DNA of 64,000 bases from Gammaproteobacteria bacterium (GCA_024279945.1 JAJRRA010000048.1:124001-188000); one strand, 5' to 3'; positions 41,213-51,179 are shown, counted from the first letter of the stretch. Notes: generated by a model from the letters alone, not told the origin. Numbers and translations: made by a program.

Positions 41213-41295
41213 ACAGAATATCTTTACAAATTTCATTGATTTACGCCATAATGATGGCCAATGATAATAAATCAACAGGAAAAACGAGGGACGGG

Positions 41296-41661
41296 ATGTC
41301 CAAAATATTGATTGTTGATGACTCACCGGCACAGCTTTTCAGCTTGCGAAAAATCGTTGAGGACGGTGGTCACCGAACGATTACTGCCGAATCCGGCGAA
41401 CAGGCGCTTGAGATCGCTTCCTTCGAAAATCCCGAATTAATCCTGATGGATATCGTCATGCCGGGCATGAGTGGCTACCAGGCCACCCGCCAACTGGGGC
41501 GTAACGAAGCCACCCGGCATATCCCGGTTATCTTTGTTTCCAAAAAATCCGGCGATGCCGACCGCGCCTGGGGTCTGCGCCAGGGTGCGATGGAATACAT
41601 CACCAAACCGGTTAATCCCGGCAAACTCCTGACCGCTATCTCTGCGGCCATGGCTGCCTGA
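41296..41661 (+). CDS. Single-domain response regulator (PilH-like)
   Basis: 121 residues: a lone receiver domain. Phospho-acceptor Asp52 (LILMDIVMPGMSGYQ), acidic pair DD near residues 8-9, Thr/Ser switch (IPVIFVSKK) and Lys104 (EYITKPVNP) are present. It resembles PilH of twitching-motility chemosensory systems, but the Pil-Chp genes are not near. The ATG at 41296 has a GAGGGACGGG ribosome site; upstream in-frame ATGs are less likely. There is no output domain, so it must act by protein contact or as a phosphate sink. Confidence 0.88.
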   Translation: MSKILIVDDSPAQLFSLRKIVEDGGHRTITAESGEQALEIASFENPELILMDIVMPGMSGYQATRQLGRNEATRHIPVIFVSKKSGDADRAWGLRQGAMEYITKPVNPGKLLTAISAAMAA

Positions 41662-41686
41662 GTCATCTTATAGCTGCACCGGTGTC

Positions 41687-41700
41687 AGGTTCCGGAACCT
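41687..41700. repeat. Degenerate family A palindrome
   Basis: AGGTTCCGGAACCT, a perfect 14-base palindrome preceded by GGTGTC (cf. GGGGTC in the other copies), in the gap after the PilH-like gene. The right flank has lost the GACCCC end. Confidence 0.45.
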
Positions 41701-41809
41701 TTCGAACCGGAAACGCGTCGCGCTCAGCACATTGCCTTGAAAAACGATCAATGCGTTACCATTATCGTCCGGGACTTCAAATTTTTTTTACTTAATCACG
41801 GAGCATTGC

Positions 41810-42288
41810 ATGACCATAAAGATTGGTGAACGTATTCCCGACGCTACTTTAATGACTATGGCCGACGGAAAGCCCAAGCCTCTGACCAGCGCTGAGTTGT
41901 TCGGTGGTAAAAAAGTCGTGCTGTTCTCCGTTCCTGGTGCTTTCACACCCACTTGCTCCGTCAAGCACCTGCCGGGTTTTGTAGATAGTGTCGATGAGAT
42001 TCTCGGCAAAGGCGTGGACACCGTTGCCTGCATGGCAGTCAATGACGTATTTGTTATGGATGCCTGGGGAAAAAGCGCCAATGCGGATAAGATCACCATG
42101 CTGGCAGACGGCAATGCTGAATTCACCCGGTCACTGGGCCTGGAAATGGATGCGTCCGGCTTTGGTATGGGTGAGCGCGCCCAGCGTTTTGCCCTGATCG
42201 CTGAGATGGCGTCGTCAGCCACTTGTTTATTGAGGCGCCGGGTGAGTATCGTGTCAGCGCGGCCGAACACCTGTTGATGTCACTCTGA
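41810..42288 (+). pseudogene. Peroxiredoxin (Prx5/AhpC-TSA type), with a one-base frameshift near the 3' end
   Basis: Thiol peroxidase; the peroxidatic Cys49 is in SVPGAFTPTCSVKHLPGF. The uncorrected frame ends at 42277 with a foreign tail (MASSATCLLRRRVS). Inserting one base at about 42203-42206 restores the family ending: LIAE, then DGVVSHLFIEAPGEYRVSAA, then EHLLMSL and stop at 42286-42288. With one base added the gene is 159 codons, and its stop then overlaps the next ATG by one base (TGATG), the usual coupling. The restored frame therefore looks genuine. Function is probably intact if this is a sequencing error. Confidence 0.85.
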
Positions 42289-42725
42289 TGCAAGACTTCC
42301 CACATCACTACGAAATTCGCGCAGACGGCGGGGCTGACGGCCCGGTAAACGTTAGCGGAAAGGGGCTGGAAACACTTTCAACGACTTCGCCACCCGAGTT
42401 TGGGGGGCCGGAAGGTTACTGGTCACCGGAAACCATGCTGGTGGCTTCGGTCGCCAACTGCTTTATCCTGACTTTCCGCGCCATTGCGCTAGCCTCCCGG
42501 TTTGAGTGGACGTCCATGGATTGCTCCGTAGACGGAGTCCTGGATCGTGTGGAAAGGAAAATAAGCTTCACAAAATATCGGCTCAAGGCGACTCTGTATT
42601 TGCCATCAGGCAGCGATGAAGCCAAGGCCAGGAAACTTCTCGACAAGGTGAGCGCAAACTGTCTGATCATCAACTCCCTGAATGGCATCGAACAGCTCGA
42701 CGCTACGGTAGTCATTGCAGACTGA
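42288..42725 (+). CDS. OsmC family protein
   Basis: 145 residues. OsmC/Ohr-type proteins are dithiol peroxidases. Two conserved cysteines are visible: VASVANCFILTFRAIA and VSANCLIINSLNG. The first lies on the helix that follows the signature WSPETMLVASV. It forms a small oxidative-stress unit with the peroxiredoxin gene before it, whose corrected stop overlaps its start. The sequence does not specify OsmC versus Ohr. Confidence 0.9.
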   Translation: MQDFPHHYEIRADGGADGPVNVSGKGLETLSTTSPPEFGGPEGYWSPETMLVASVANCFILTFRAIALASRFEWTSMDCSVDGVLDRVERKISFTKYRLKATLYLPSGSDEAKARKLLDKVSANCLIINSLNGIEQLDATVVIAD

Positions 42726-42734
42726 ACCCGCTCC

Positions 42735-45305
42735 TTACACGTCTTCCCCGGAAGTCTGTTCTGAATCATCCCCCGGATCATCCTCCGGTTCGATCCGGGC
42801 CAGACCAACCAGTTTTTCTTCCTGGCGCAGACGGATCAAGGTGACGCCCTGGGTATTGCGGCCCAGCGTTGAAATTTCACCGGCATTGGTGCGGACCAGT
42901 GTTCCACCATCGGAAATAAGCATGATGTCATCGTCACTGGTCACCTGGATGGCGGAGATCAGCGCACCGTTGCGATCCGAAGTCTGGATGCCGATCATGC
43001 CCTGCCCGCCACGCCCCTGGCGTGAATAGTCATCCACCCGGGTCCGTTTACCGTAACCGTTTGCCGTGACAGTCAGAATATCCCCGTCGCCGATCACCAG
43101 CATCGAAACCACCTGGTGCTGATCCGGCAGGCGGATACCGATGACGCCACGTGCAACACGGCCCATCGAGCGGACGTTACTTTCCGCGAAACGGATGCAC
43201 TTGCCGGAGCTGGAAAACAGCATGATGTCCTGTTCGCCATCGGTCAGGTAGGCATTAACCAGTTCATCGTCTTCAGGCAAATCAATCGCCCAGATACCGT
43301 TTGCCCTCGGGCGTGAATAATCTGACAGGGGTGTCTTTTTTACAATTCCTTTACGGGTGGCAAAGAAAACATAAAGATTATCCGGAAATTCGCGCACCGG
43401 CAGCACCGCATTGACCCGTTCATCCTTATCCAGCGGCAACAGGTTGACGATGGGTTTACCCCGGCTGACGTGGCTGGCCTGCGGTAACTGGTAGACCTTC
43501 ATCCAGTGAATCTTTCCACGGCTGGTGAAACACAGCAGGGTGTCGTGCGTATTGGCAATAAACAGCTTGTCGATAAAGTCTTCCTGCTTGACTTTGGTCG
43601 CAGATTTACCGGTTCCACCCCGGCGTTGGGCCTGATAGCGATCCAGCGACTGTGACTTGGCATAACCTTGATGGGACAAGGTAACCACCACATCTTCCTC
43701 AGTGATCAGATCCTCCAGGCTCAGATCGAGACGGTCTTGCAAAATCTCGGTACGGCGCTCATCACCATACTGTTCCCGGATGGCTTCCAATTCCTCGCGA
43801 ATCACTTCCATCAACCGGCCGGGATTCGACAGGATCAATAACAGTTCTTTCACCCGCTCCAGAATTTCTTCATATTCCCGGGTCAGCTTTTCCTGCTCCA
43901 GCCCGGTCAGGCGGTGCAGGCGCATATTCAATATTTCCTGGGCCTGAACGGGTGAAAGTTGATAAGTGTCATCCTGGAGTCCGAATTCGGCATCCAATTC
44001 TTCCGGCCGTGATGTTTCCGCACCACCCTGCCCCAACATGGCCTTGACCAGGCCGGGCTCCCAGCGCTGCGCCAACAGCCGTTTGCGGGCTTCGGCTGGT
44101 GTCGAAGAAGCCTTGATCAAGGCGATCACTTCATCCAGATTAGCCAGTGCAACGGTCAGCCCCTCAAGCACATGAGCACGATCCCGGGCCTTACGCAAAT
44201 CAAACAGCGTGCGGCGGGTAACGACTTCACGGCGGTGACCGACAAAGGCATTAAGTATTTCCAGCACGTTCAGCAACCTTGGCTGACCGTCAACCAGGGC
44301 CACCATGTTGATCCCAAACACGCTTTGCATTGCGGTCTGCTTGAACAGGTTGTTCAACACAACCTCCGGTACTTCACCGCGACGTAACTCAAAAACGACC
44401 CGCATTCCGTCCTTGTCCGACTCATCTCGCAGTTCGGTAATGCCCTCGAGTTTCTTTTCCCGCACCAGTTCTGCTACTTTTTCCAGCAAGCGGGCCTTGT
44501 TCACCTGGAAAGGCAGTTCAGTAACGATAATGGACTGTTTACCGTTTGTCTCGTTGGTTTCAATATGGGAACGGGCGCGGACGTAAATCCGCCCACGACC
44601 TGTGCTATAAGCCTCTCGAATACCCAGGGCGCCATTGATTACCCCCGCCGTGGGGAAATCCGGACCTGGCAGATATTCCATGACGCCATCCACATCAAGC
44701 GAGGGATCATTGATCAATGCGATGGTTGCGGCAATCACCTCGTTGAGGTTGTGGGGCGGAATATTGGTCGCCATGCCCACGGCAATACCGGCAGAGCCAT
44801 TGACCAGCAGGTTGGGGATGCGGGTCGGCATGACCTGAGGCTCCCACTCCGACTCGTCGTAGTTCGGAGTGAAATCAACCGTATCCTTTTCCAGGTCGGA
44901 CAACAGTTCGTGGGCCAGTCGTGACATGCGCACTTCGGTATACCGCATGGCGGCTGCCGAATCACCATCGACCGAACCAAAATTACCCTGACCGTCAACC
45001 AGCATGTAGCGCATTGAGAACGGCTGCGCCATGCGCACGATGGTGTCATAAACTGCCGTGTCACCGTGCGGATGATATTTACCGATGACGTCACCGACCA
45101 CGCGAGCAGACTTTTTATAAGGCTTGTTCCAGTCGTTACCCAGTACATTCATCGCGTAAAGTACGCGGCGATGTACCGGTTTCAAACCATCACGGACGTC
45201 CGGCAGCGCACGTCCGACAATGACGCTCATTGCATAGTCCAGGTAGGACCGGCGCATCTCGTCTTCGAGGTTTACCTGCAGCACTTCTTTGGCAAGTTCG
45301 GCCAT
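42735..45305 (-). CDS. gyrA: DNA gyrase subunit A
   Basis: 856 residues. Breaks and rejoins DNA to introduce negative supercoils. The start is set at ATG 45305 ([22 protein letters not shown]), matching known GyrA; the open frame extends 48 bases to a TTG, which is unlikely. The active Tyr is in [11 protein letters not shown]. The quinolone region reads [15 protein letters not shown], so Thr occupies the E. coli Ser83 position (as in Pseudomonas) and Asp87 is kept. The C-terminal half has six-bladed DNA-wrapping repeats, including the GyrA box QRRGGTGK, then an acidic tail ([17 protein letters not shown]). Confidence 0.98.
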   Translation of the reverse strand: MAELAKEVLQVNLEDEMRRSYLDYAMSVIVGRALPDVRDGLKPVHRRVLYAMNVLGNDWNKPYKKSARVVGDVIGKYHPHGDTAVYDTIVRMAQPFSMRYMLVDGQGNFGSVDGDSAAAMRYTEVRMSRLAHELLSDLEKDTVDFTPNYDESEWEPQVMPTRIPNLLVNGSAGIAVGMATNIPPHNLNEVIAATIALINDPSLDVDGVMEYLPGPDFPTAGVINGALGIREAYSTGRGRIYVRARSHIETNETNGKQSIIVTELPFQVNKARLLEKVAELVREKKLEGITELRDESDKDGMRVVFELRRGEVPEVVLNNLFKQTAMQSVFGINMVALVDGQPRLLNVLEILNAFVGHRREVVTRRTLFDLRKARDRAHVLEGLTVALANLDEVIALIKASSTPAEARKRLLAQRWEPGLVKAMLGQGGAETSRPEELDAEFGLQDDTYQLSPVQAQEILNMRLHRLTGLEQEKLTREYEEILERVKELLLILSNPGRLMEVIREELEAIREQYGDERRTEILQDRLDLSLEDLITEEDVVVTLSHQGYAKSQSLDRYQAQRRGGTGKSATKVKQEDFIDKLFIANTHDTLLCFTSRGKIHWMKVYQLPQASHVSRGKPIVNLLPLDKDERVNAVLPVREFPDNLYVFFATRKGIVKKTPLSDYSRPRANGIWAIDLPEDDELVNAYLTDGEQDIMLFSSSGKCIRFAESNVRSMGRVARGVIGIRLPDQHQVVSMLVIGDGDILTVTANGYGKRTRVDDYSRQGRGGQGMIGIQTSDRNGALISAIQVTSDDDIMLISDGGTLVRTNAGEISTLGRNTQGVTLIRLRQEEKLVGLARIEPEDDPGDDSEQTSGEDV

Positions 45306-45670
45306 ATTAGAAATATTCTCCGGAATATCAGGAAAGCTTTTGTTTTTCGACAATATTATATGGTTTTATTTTCGAGGAAAATTAAGCAAAATTGTGTGTT
45401 GGATCCAGCATTGAATTATACCATAAAACCACCTTGAAAGAGTCCCTGAGCGGCCTGCTTCAATGGGGTCATTTTCGCTGCAGCGCATAGCCATTCCGGA
45501 CAAAGCTAGCCCAAACCACAAAGCCCAAGTATGATTTCACACTTAGCAGTCTTTTTGGCCGCATGCGGGATGAAGCACTCAGGGGTTGTGAATATGAGTA
45601 AATCTGAAATGCACAGGCTCGTCTTGGTGCAACATGCAGCCTATCCACTCCAATCAAAGGAATAAAGATC
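45306..45670. other. Intergenic region between divergent gyrA and cyclophilin genes
   Basis: AT-rich near gyrA (several TATAAT-like words around 45345-45360 that could serve gyrA). No open gene, RNA or strong hairpin is recognised in the rest. A ribosome site AAAGGAATAAAG lies just before the cyclophilin ATG. Confidence 0.5.
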
Positions 45671-46255
45671 ATGAAGAAGTATTTACAGCTACTGCCCTTA
45701 ATGCTGCTGACAGCACCATTGTTCGTACCGAACCTGTCTGCTGCGAGCAACCCCGTTGCGATAATTCACACCAGCATGGGAGACATCAAACTGGAGTTGT
45801 ATGCTGACAAGGCGCCCATCTCGGTAGAGAATTTTCTCGGCTACGCCAAAAGTGGGTTTTATGATGGAACCATTTTTCACCGCGTCATCAGTCACTTCAT
45901 GATACAGGGCGGTGGGTTTACGCCGGATATGAAAAAGAAACCGACCGGCAAGCCCATTGCCAACGAAGCCGGTAATGTCCTGTCCAACCTGAAGGGTACG
46001 GTTGCAATGGCCCGCACCAATGACCCCCATTCGGCAACCGCCCAGTTCTTCATCAACACCCAGGACAACCGGAACCTCGATTTCTCCGGTGGAAGCAATC
46101 CGGGCAACTGGGGCTATGCTGTTTTTGCCAAAGTGATCGATGGCATGAACGTGGTGGAAGATATTCGTTTTGTCAAAACTATCTCGAAACCACCCTACGC
46201 CGATGTACCCAGGAAGCCTGTCGTCATCGAGAGCGTTGAAATCATCAGCGAGTAA
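45671..46255 (+). CDS. ppiA: Cyclophilin-type peptidyl-prolyl isomerase, exported
   Basis: 194 residues. Signal peptide (YLQLLPLMLLTAPLFVPNLSAA) then a bacterial cyclophilin domain: VAIIHTSMGDIKLELYADKAPISVENF, GTIFHRVISHFMIQGGGF (catalytic Arg-x4-F-M-I-Q), TVAMARTNDPHSATAQFFIN and WGYAVFAKVIDGMNVV. It is most like periplasmic PpiA, though PpiB-like proteins are close in sequence; the signal peptide decides. LpxH begins one base after its stop. Confidence 0.92.
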   Translation: MKKYLQLLPLMLLTAPLFVPNLSAASNPVAIIHTSMGDIKLELYADKAPISVENFLGYAKSGFYDGTIFHRVISHFMIQGGGFTPDMKKKPTGKPIANEAGNVLSNLKGTVAMARTNDPHSATAQFFINTQDNRNLDFSGGSNPGNWGYAVFAKVIDGMNVVEDIRFVKTISKPPYADVPRKPVVIESVEIISE

Positions 46256-46256
46256 A

Positions 46257-46997
46257 ATGGCAACGCTCTTCATTTCGGACCTCCATCTTGAGGACAGCCG
46301 GTCTGCGGCTACCGGCTGGCTATTGGGCCTCCTGTCCGGGCCTGCCCGGACTGCGGATGCGGTGTACATACTGGGAGATCTCTTCGAGTACTGGATCGGA
46401 GACGATGCCTTTTCTGAAACCGCTCGCCGTGTGGCGCAGGCTACTTCCTCTTTGGTTACCGCAGGCGTGCCCTGTTATTTCCTGCGTGGAAACCGTGATT
46501 TTCTACTCGGCGAAGCTTACGCTACCCAGGCAGGCTTCACCTTACTGCCGGATCTGCTTTCAGTAGACCTGTACGGCACCCCAACCCTGCTATTACACGG
46601 AGACTCCCTGTGTACTGACGACACGGCATATCAGGCCTTCCGGCAACAATCACGCCGTCCGGAGTGGCAAGCCCACATACTGGCGCTACCGGTGGAAGAA
46701 AGACTGCAACTGGCGCAAAACGCACGGGATACCAGCGCAACACACACGGGTTCGGTGTCAGCAGAAATCATGGATGTCAATGAATCGGCCGTGCGTGAAG
46801 CCTTCCGGCGTCACGGTGCCAAGCGAATGATCCACGGTCATACCCACCGTCCAGCGACCCATCGTTACGTCATGGAAGACGGCAGCCTAGTGGAACGAAT
46901 CGTACTGGCCGACTGGTATACGGCGGGCAGTTATCTTGTTGTTGACGCGAACCGGGTGGAATCCATCACCATTTCAAATAAGAATCGACCTCTGTAA
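46257..46997 (+). CDS. lpxH: UDP-2,3-diacylglucosamine hydrolase
   Basis: 246 residues. Makes lipid X in lipid A synthesis on the inner face of the inner membrane. All calcineurin-like metal motifs are seen: LFISDLHLED, YILGDLFEYWIGDDAF, FLRGNRDFLLGE, LLHGDSLCTDD and MIHGHTHRPATH. The ATG at 46257 starts MATLFISDLHL one base after the cyclophilin stop; the frame is open upstream but that part is antisense to nothing useful. The stop TAA lies in a family B repeat half. Confidence 0.96.
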   Translation: MATLFISDLHLEDSRSAATGWLLGLLSGPARTADAVYILGDLFEYWIGDDAFSETARRVAQATSSLVTAGVPCYFLRGNRDFLLGEAYATQAGFTLLPDLLSVDLYGTPTLLLHGDSLCTDDTAYQAFRQQSRRPEWQAHILALPVEERLQLAQNARDTSATHTGSVSAEIMDVNESAVREAFRRHGAKRMIHGHTHRPATHRYVMEDGSLVERIVLADWYTAGSYLVVDANRVESITISNKNRPL

Positions 46998-47015
46998 GAG
47001 GTCGCTTGCGACCGA
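46993..47015. repeat. Single family B (REP-like) arm at the lpxH stop
   Basis: TGTAAGAGGTCGCTTGCGAC then CGA: the family B motif with the inner stem GGTCGC/GCGACC in place of GCCCGC/GCGGGC, i.e. paired changes on both sides of the stem. It contains the lpxH TAA stop. No second arm is seen nearby. Confidence 0.7.
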
Positions 47016-47098
47016 CTGATTATGGGGAAAACACCCGCAAACCGGGTTGGCTGTGAATTCCAGCAACGTCACCCTGGTCTTCTTTATCGGGGCGCCGC

Positions 47099-47223
47099 TC
47101 CGGAGTAAGGGGACTGTTTCCAGGACACGGCATTACCCCGCAAATTGCGGGTTAGCCATCCCTGGGCCTCCTCTTGAGACATCCTGTCTCAAAGGGTCCT
47201 GGAAACAGCCCCCTTACTCCGGA
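47099..47223. repeat. Cloverleaf-like structured repeat 1 (family C)
   Basis: Outer 28-base arms, 47099-47126 and 47196-47223, match with one mismatch. Inside are two smaller hairpins: CCCGCAAATTGCGGG (about 47137-47151) and TTGAGACATCCTGTCTCAA (about 47174-47192). Together they would fold as a stem with two side hairpins. This is one of three related elements (next at 47268-47369 and 56142-56254) whose long arms close on CAGGAC/GTCCTG. It lies between lpxH and the methyltransferase gene; the 371-base gap holds no gene. Confidence 0.75.
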
Positions 47224-47267
47224 CCGGCTCTTGCCATGCTGCAATGCAGAACTCCGAATAGCCGGAA

Positions 47268-47369
47268 AGAGTGACCGTGCTTCTTCCAGGACCGTATGCG
47301 TCAGGGATGACGCATCCGAGCCTACACGGACGTACTTGTGGCGTGTCCTGGAAGGAGTACGGTCGCTCT
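47268..47369. repeat. Cloverleaf-like structured repeat 2 (family C)
   Basis: Outer 25-base arms (47268-47292 and 47345-47369) match with three mismatches, again closing on TTCCAGGAC/GTCCTGGAA. The inner hairpin is ATGCGTCAGGGATGACGCAT (47295-47314), followed by GAGCCTACACGGACGTACTT. It ends on the first base of the stop codon of the minus-strand methyltransferase gene. Confidence 0.7.
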
Positions 47370-48142
47370 CAGCCGGCGTGCTGGATAGAATGATAAGGTT
47401 TCCGGACGACCCTGAGGCTGATTGGCCAGGAAATTTTTTGTACTTTGTGGGGGTCTCCCCAGGCATTGGCGAGTTCTCTCTCGATTAAATCAAGCGGGTT
47501 GGTCCCCTTTGCTGCGCTAAAGTTTTTTACCGCGGACCAGGTACCCAGATAGTTGAGCAGGTCGCCCATCTGCCACATCGCTGACATTTCAAATGACGGC
47601 GCCGATACCTCTTCGAACGGCAACTCCAGGCCGTGCAGGCCTGCGTCCACCTGCGCCCTCTCCTTCGGCCACCAGCCATCAAGGATCTGCCCCCATAGGG
47701 ATTTGACCACAAGGTCAACCGGAGCAGTCACGCGGAGCAGATGATATGACACGATGGACAGCAGGCCACCCGGCTTGAGGACACGGGACACTTCCGCCAG
47801 AAACCTGTCGGGATCGAACCAGTGGTAAGCCTGTGCAACAAGAATCAGGTCTGCACTACACGGATCAAGACTGCATCGTTCCGCCGCCTCGACGCGGTAT
47901 TCAATATTGTCATGAGTTCGTGCGTGACGGATCTGCTCAGCGCTGGCGTCTGTGGCGAATACGCGATCAAAAAAAGCTGTGAGCGAAAATGCAGCCTGTC
48001 CGCTGCCCGTGGCACAATCCCAGGCCAGTTGACGAGCCGGCGCCTGCTCCGCCAGCCACACGAAAAGCTCCAGAGGCCAGGTCGGGCGGTATGCCGAGTA
48101 TTCAGCGGCATGTCCCGAAAAGTGATCCTTGAAATGAGTCAC
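47369..48142 (-). CDS. Class I SAM-dependent methyltransferase
   Basis: 257 residues, substrate unknown. A Rossmann-type methyltransferase with the SAM loop AWDCATGSGQAAFSL (motif I, about residues 40-54), the acidic ADLILVAQAYHWFDPDRFLAEVSRVLKPGGLLSIV region (motifs IV-VI), and the N-terminal FSGHAAEYSAYRPTWP shared with the UbiE/SmtA-like group of small-molecule enzymes. Its stop abuts the structured repeat at 47268-47369. It runs in the same direction as the DUF455 and icd genes behind it (14 and 8 bases), so the three may share a transcript. Confidence 0.88.
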   Translation of the reverse strand: MTHFKDHFSGHAAEYSAYRPTWPLELFVWLAEQAPARQLAWDCATGSGQAAFSLTAFFDRVFATDASAEQIRHARTHDNIEYRVEAAERCSLDPCSADLILVAQAYHWFDPDRFLAEVSRVLKPGGLLSIVSYHLLRVTAPVDLVVKSLWGQILDGWWPKERAQVDAGLHGLELPFEEVSAPSFEMSAMWQMGDLLNYLGTWSAVKNFSAAKGTNPLDLIERELANAWGDPHKVQKISWPISLRVVRKPYHSIQHAG

Positions 48143-48156
48143 TGGTTACAGGGCCG

Positions 48157-48957
48157 TCAAGAGTCGGCAGCCAACCCTTCCATCTCTACCCGGGTAAAAC
48201 CGGCCTCTGCCCGTGCAGAGAGGTTGAACGGCCCGCGTACCCTTCTCGAAAACCGCTTGCGAACCAGTTCCAGAAACGTTTCTGCAGGAGGTTTGTTTTC
48301 CTGCTCGCAGCAGTAATTGAACCAACGAGTGCCGATCGCCACATGGCGAATTTCTTCAGCCAGAATTACTTCCAGTGCAGCCACCGTTTCGGTATCACCC
48401 AACGCCCGTAGCCGCTCGATCATACCGGGTGTCACATCCAGCCCGCGTGCTTCCAGAACGCGCGGCACCAGCGCCATTCTGACCAGGCAACTGTCCACGG
48501 TTTTTTCTGCCATTTCCCACACACCATTGTGAGCCGGGTAGTCACCATATTGCCGCTTCAGTTGGCCCAGTCGTTTCTGCAACATCTGAAAATGTCGCAC
48601 CTCGTCTTCGGCGACGGATATCCAGTCAAGATAGTACTGATCCGGCATGCCGCGAAAACGGCAGACCGCGTCAAGCGCCAGGTTGATTGCGTTGAATTCG
48701 ATATGGGCGACGGCGTGAACCAGTGCGGACCTGCCTTCCTCACTGCCCAGGCGACGACGCGGCACGGCGGTGGGAGCCACCAGTTCCGGTCGGGAGGGCC
48801 GGCCGGGAGGGGTAATCGATAGAACCGGATCATCCCGGTCCCACCGGAACCATCCATTTTCTACTTTGCCGGCCAGGTCAGAAACAGCAGCGCATTTTTC
48901 CTGCACATCCGCCAGGGACAGGCAGTGTGCACTCGCCTCAAACAGGCCAGGCTTCAT
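48157..48957 (-). CDS. DUF455 ferritin-like protein
   Basis: 266 residues. A four-helix, metal-binding domain of the DUF455 family. Two E-x2-H motifs are visible (AEDEVRHFQML and AEEIRHVAIGTRWFNYC) together with IEFNAINLALDAVCRF, giving the ligands of a probable di-iron centre, as in MiaE-type oxygenases. Function of the family is not established. N-terminal part (residues 1-75) is variable; the middle RPELVAPTAVPRRRLGSEEGR is family-typical. Confidence 0.88.
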   Translation of the reverse strand: MKPGLFEASAHCLSLADVQEKCAAVSDLAGKVENGWFRWDRDDPVLSITPPGRPSRPELVAPTAVPRRRLGSEEGRSALVHAVAHIEFNAINLALDAVCRFRGMPDQYYLDWISVAEDEVRHFQMLQKRLGQLKRQYGDYPAHNGVWEMAEKTVDSCLVRMALVPRVLEARGLDVTPGMIERLRALGDTETVAALEVILAEEIRHVAIGTRWFNYCCEQENKPPAETFLELVRKRFSRRVRGPFNLSARAEAGFTRVEMEGLAADS

Positions 48958-48965
48958 CGCATCCT

Positions 48966-50210
48966 TCAGAGGCGTTCGATCAATGCGTCGGCAAAACCGG
49001 AGGTTGAAACCTTGGTCGCACCTTCCATCTGGCGGGCGAAGTCATAGGTCACAATGCCTGCGCCAACGGTTTTCCTGAAGGCCTCTGAAATCCGGTCGGC
49101 CACTTCATTCCAACCGATGTACTCAAACATCATCGAACCAGAGAACATCAATGAGCTTGGGTTGACTTTGTCCTGGTTGGCGTACTTGGGTGCAGTACCG
49201 TGGGTAGCTTCAAAAACAGCGATGTGATCAGCCATGTTGGCGCCCGGGGCAATACCCATGCCACCGACTTCCGCAGCGAGGGCATCGGAAAGGTAGTCAC
49301 CGTTGAGGTTCATCGTCGCCAGAACATCAAACTCGGCGGGACGTAACTGCATCAACTGGAAAGTAATGTCCGCAATACGATCCTTGATCAGGATCTTGCC
49401 TTCTGGCATCTTGCCGTCAAATTTTGACCACAGGTCATCTTCAGATACCAGTTCATCGCCGAATTCCTCGCGGGCCAGTTCATAGCCCCAGTTGCGGAAT
49501 GCGCCTTCGGTGAACTTCATGATGTTACCCTTGTGCACCAGGGTCACGCTCTCACGGTTATTATCAATCGCATACTGGATCGCTTTCCTGATCAAGCGGC
49601 GTGAGCCAAAGGGAGAAATTGGCTTGATTCCCAGGCCGGCGTCTTCAAAAAAATCAACATGCATTTCTTCACGCAGGAACTTGGCCAGTTTCTTATTTTC
49701 CTCAGTACCGCTCTGGAACTCAATTCCGCAATATACGTCTTCCGTATTCTCCCGGAAAATAATCACGTCGACATCTTCAGGGTGTTTCATCGGTGAAGGT
49801 ACACCTTCGGTATAGGTAACCGGCCGGACACAGGCATACAGGTCCAGTTCCTGCCGCAGGGACACGTTCAGGGAACGGAAGCCGCCGCCAATCGGCGTAG
49901 TCAATGGCCCCTTGATGGCAACGATCAGATCCCTGATGGCATCCATGGTTTCAGCGGGAAAGTAATCACCGTCATAAATACCTGCAGCTTTTTCACCCAG
50001 GTACAATTCTGCCCAGTGTACTTTACGCTTACCGCCGTAGGCCTTTTCCACTGCCGCGTCCCACACACGCAGGGAAGCATTGGTAATATCCGGGCCAATA
50101 CCATCGCCTTCTACGAAGCCCAGAATGGGGTTATCTGGCACCTGCAGGCGGTTGTCGCTGATGGTTATTTTTTGCCCGGATTCGGGAATCTTGATATGAC
50201 GGTAGCTCAT
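48966..50210 (-). CDS. icd: Isocitrate dehydrogenase (NADP+)
   Basis: 414 residues. Oxidative decarboxylation of isocitrate to 2-oxoglutarate in the citric acid cycle. The start ATG at 50210 gives [17 protein letters not shown], matching E. coli-type Icd, and not the upstream in-frame ATG at 50300. [17 protein letters not shown] covers the substrate and phospho-regulated region. [26 protein letters not shown] is the family signature and [19 protein letters not shown] binds the coenzyme. The presence of an Icd kinase cannot be judged here. Confidence 0.97.
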   Translation of the reverse strand: MSYRHIKIPESGQKITISDNRLQVPDNPILGFVEGDGIGPDITNASLRVWDAAVEKAYGGKRKVHWAELYLGEKAAGIYDGDYFPAETMDAIRDLIVAIKGPLTTPIGGGFRSLNVSLRQELDLYACVRPVTYTEGVPSPMKHPEDVDVIIFRENTEDVYCGIEFQSGTEENKKLAKFLREEMHVDFFEDAGLGIKPISPFGSRRLIRKAIQYAIDNNRESVTLVHKGNIMKFTEGAFRNWGYELAREEFGDELVSEDDLWSKFDGKMPEGKILIKDRIADITFQLMQLRPAEFDVLATMNLNGDYLSDALAAEVGGMGIAPGANMADHIAVFEATHGTAPKYANQDKVNPSSLMFSGSMMFEYIGWNEVADRISEAFRKTVGAGIVTYDFARQMEGATKVSTSGFADALIERL

Positions 50211-50385
50211 TGTGATATTTTCCTTGTGCTGAGGGTTTTCGTAGCCGCCTATTATACAACCAGCGACGTTCTCATCGTATAAGCAATTGTCCTGATGCAA
50301 TGTTCAACTTTGGCTTAACAGGATATTAATCTGCAAGCCTCATAATCAGGGCTTAAACGGACGAACCGGGGTAAATTTTTCCTTC

Positions 50386-51135
50386 ATGGCTGCAACGGTA
50401 ACAAGCAAAACAAGTAGCAGAAGGCGGTGGGGTGCGCAGGACTTCCTGTGGCTGGGCCTTGCAGTCGTGCTGCATGCCCTGGTGCTGCTGATCCCCGCCC
50501 TGAAAAATAATGACAGCTACTCCCGAACGCTCCCTCTGAACATCACCCTGCTGTCCCCTCAGCCAATTGCAGAGCCGATCATTGCTGAACCGGAAGCCGA
50601 AAGGGATGAACCACTGGAGATTGACAGGGAAGTTGTATTGCCTGATCCGCAGCCATCCCCTGAACTCGCCCATCGACAAGAACCGGATGAACGTGTCGAA
50701 GCTGAGCTACCGGTAAAAAGGGCGCCCCTGACAACTGCCCTGCTGCTGGATTCAGCCGGAAGAATCGAGTGGCCGGTGCCGAATATAGATGATTCAAGGC
50801 AATTGGGCGTTTTCGTGCCACGGGAGGAACCGGCGAACTGGCGATCCGGTATCAGGATAGAGGACAATCTGTTTAACGGTATGGTGTTGCCCCGGCAAAC
50901 AGAGATTGTGGATCGATGGCTGGCAGCGGATGGTTCTCACAACGTAGTCATTAACACGCCAGGAGGCCGGACGCTTTGCGGGCGGGGCCTTCCCTGGGAT
51001 CCGATGCACGCGCTGGTCGAACACGTCATGCTATTTCGCCCCTGCGGTGGTGGCGGAAAACGTACTTTTAAGATGTCGCCACGGCTTGAACGACTGACCG
51101 ATAACAATTTTTTGGCCAATTCCACCACGGATTAG
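50386..51135 (+). CDS. Predicted inner-membrane-anchored periplasmic protein, unknown
   Basis: 249 residues, not recognised. N-terminal membrane helix (LWLGLAVVLHALVLLIPAL, about 21-39) after a basic cytoplasmic tip, then a Pro/Glu-rich linker (about 50-100, AEPIIAEPEAERDEPLEID), then a folded C-terminal domain with two or three Cys (GGRTLCGRGLPWDPM, FRPCGGGG). The layout is like TonB-type or other periplasm-spanning proteins, but the C-terminus lacks a clear TonB motif. A family B repeat follows. It is probably real: long frame, good start context, intergenic spacing. Confidence 0.6.
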   Translation: MAATVTSKTSSRRRWGAQDFLWLGLAVVLHALVLLIPALKNNDSYSRTLPLNITLLSPQPIAEPIIAEPEAERDEPLEIDREVVLPDPQPSPELAHRQEPDERVEAELPVKRAPLTTALLLDSAGRIEWPVPNIDDSRQLGVFVPREEPANWRSGIRIEDNLFNGMVLPRQTEIVDRWLAADGSHNVVINTPGGRTLCGRGLPWDPMHALVEHVMLFRPCGGGGKRTFKMSPRLERLTDNNFLANSTTD

Positions 51136-51179
51136 TGTCTCTCGCCTATGCCACAGCCTGTGAGTTGGCCGCTTTACCC

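Noticed and set aside
46998-47368. tRNA or small RNA gene in the gap, suggested by the cloverleaf-like folds
   Set aside because: No anticodon-arm, T-loop (GTTCRANYC) or CCA pattern; outer arms of 25-28 bases are far too long for a tRNA, so they are treated as structured repeats.
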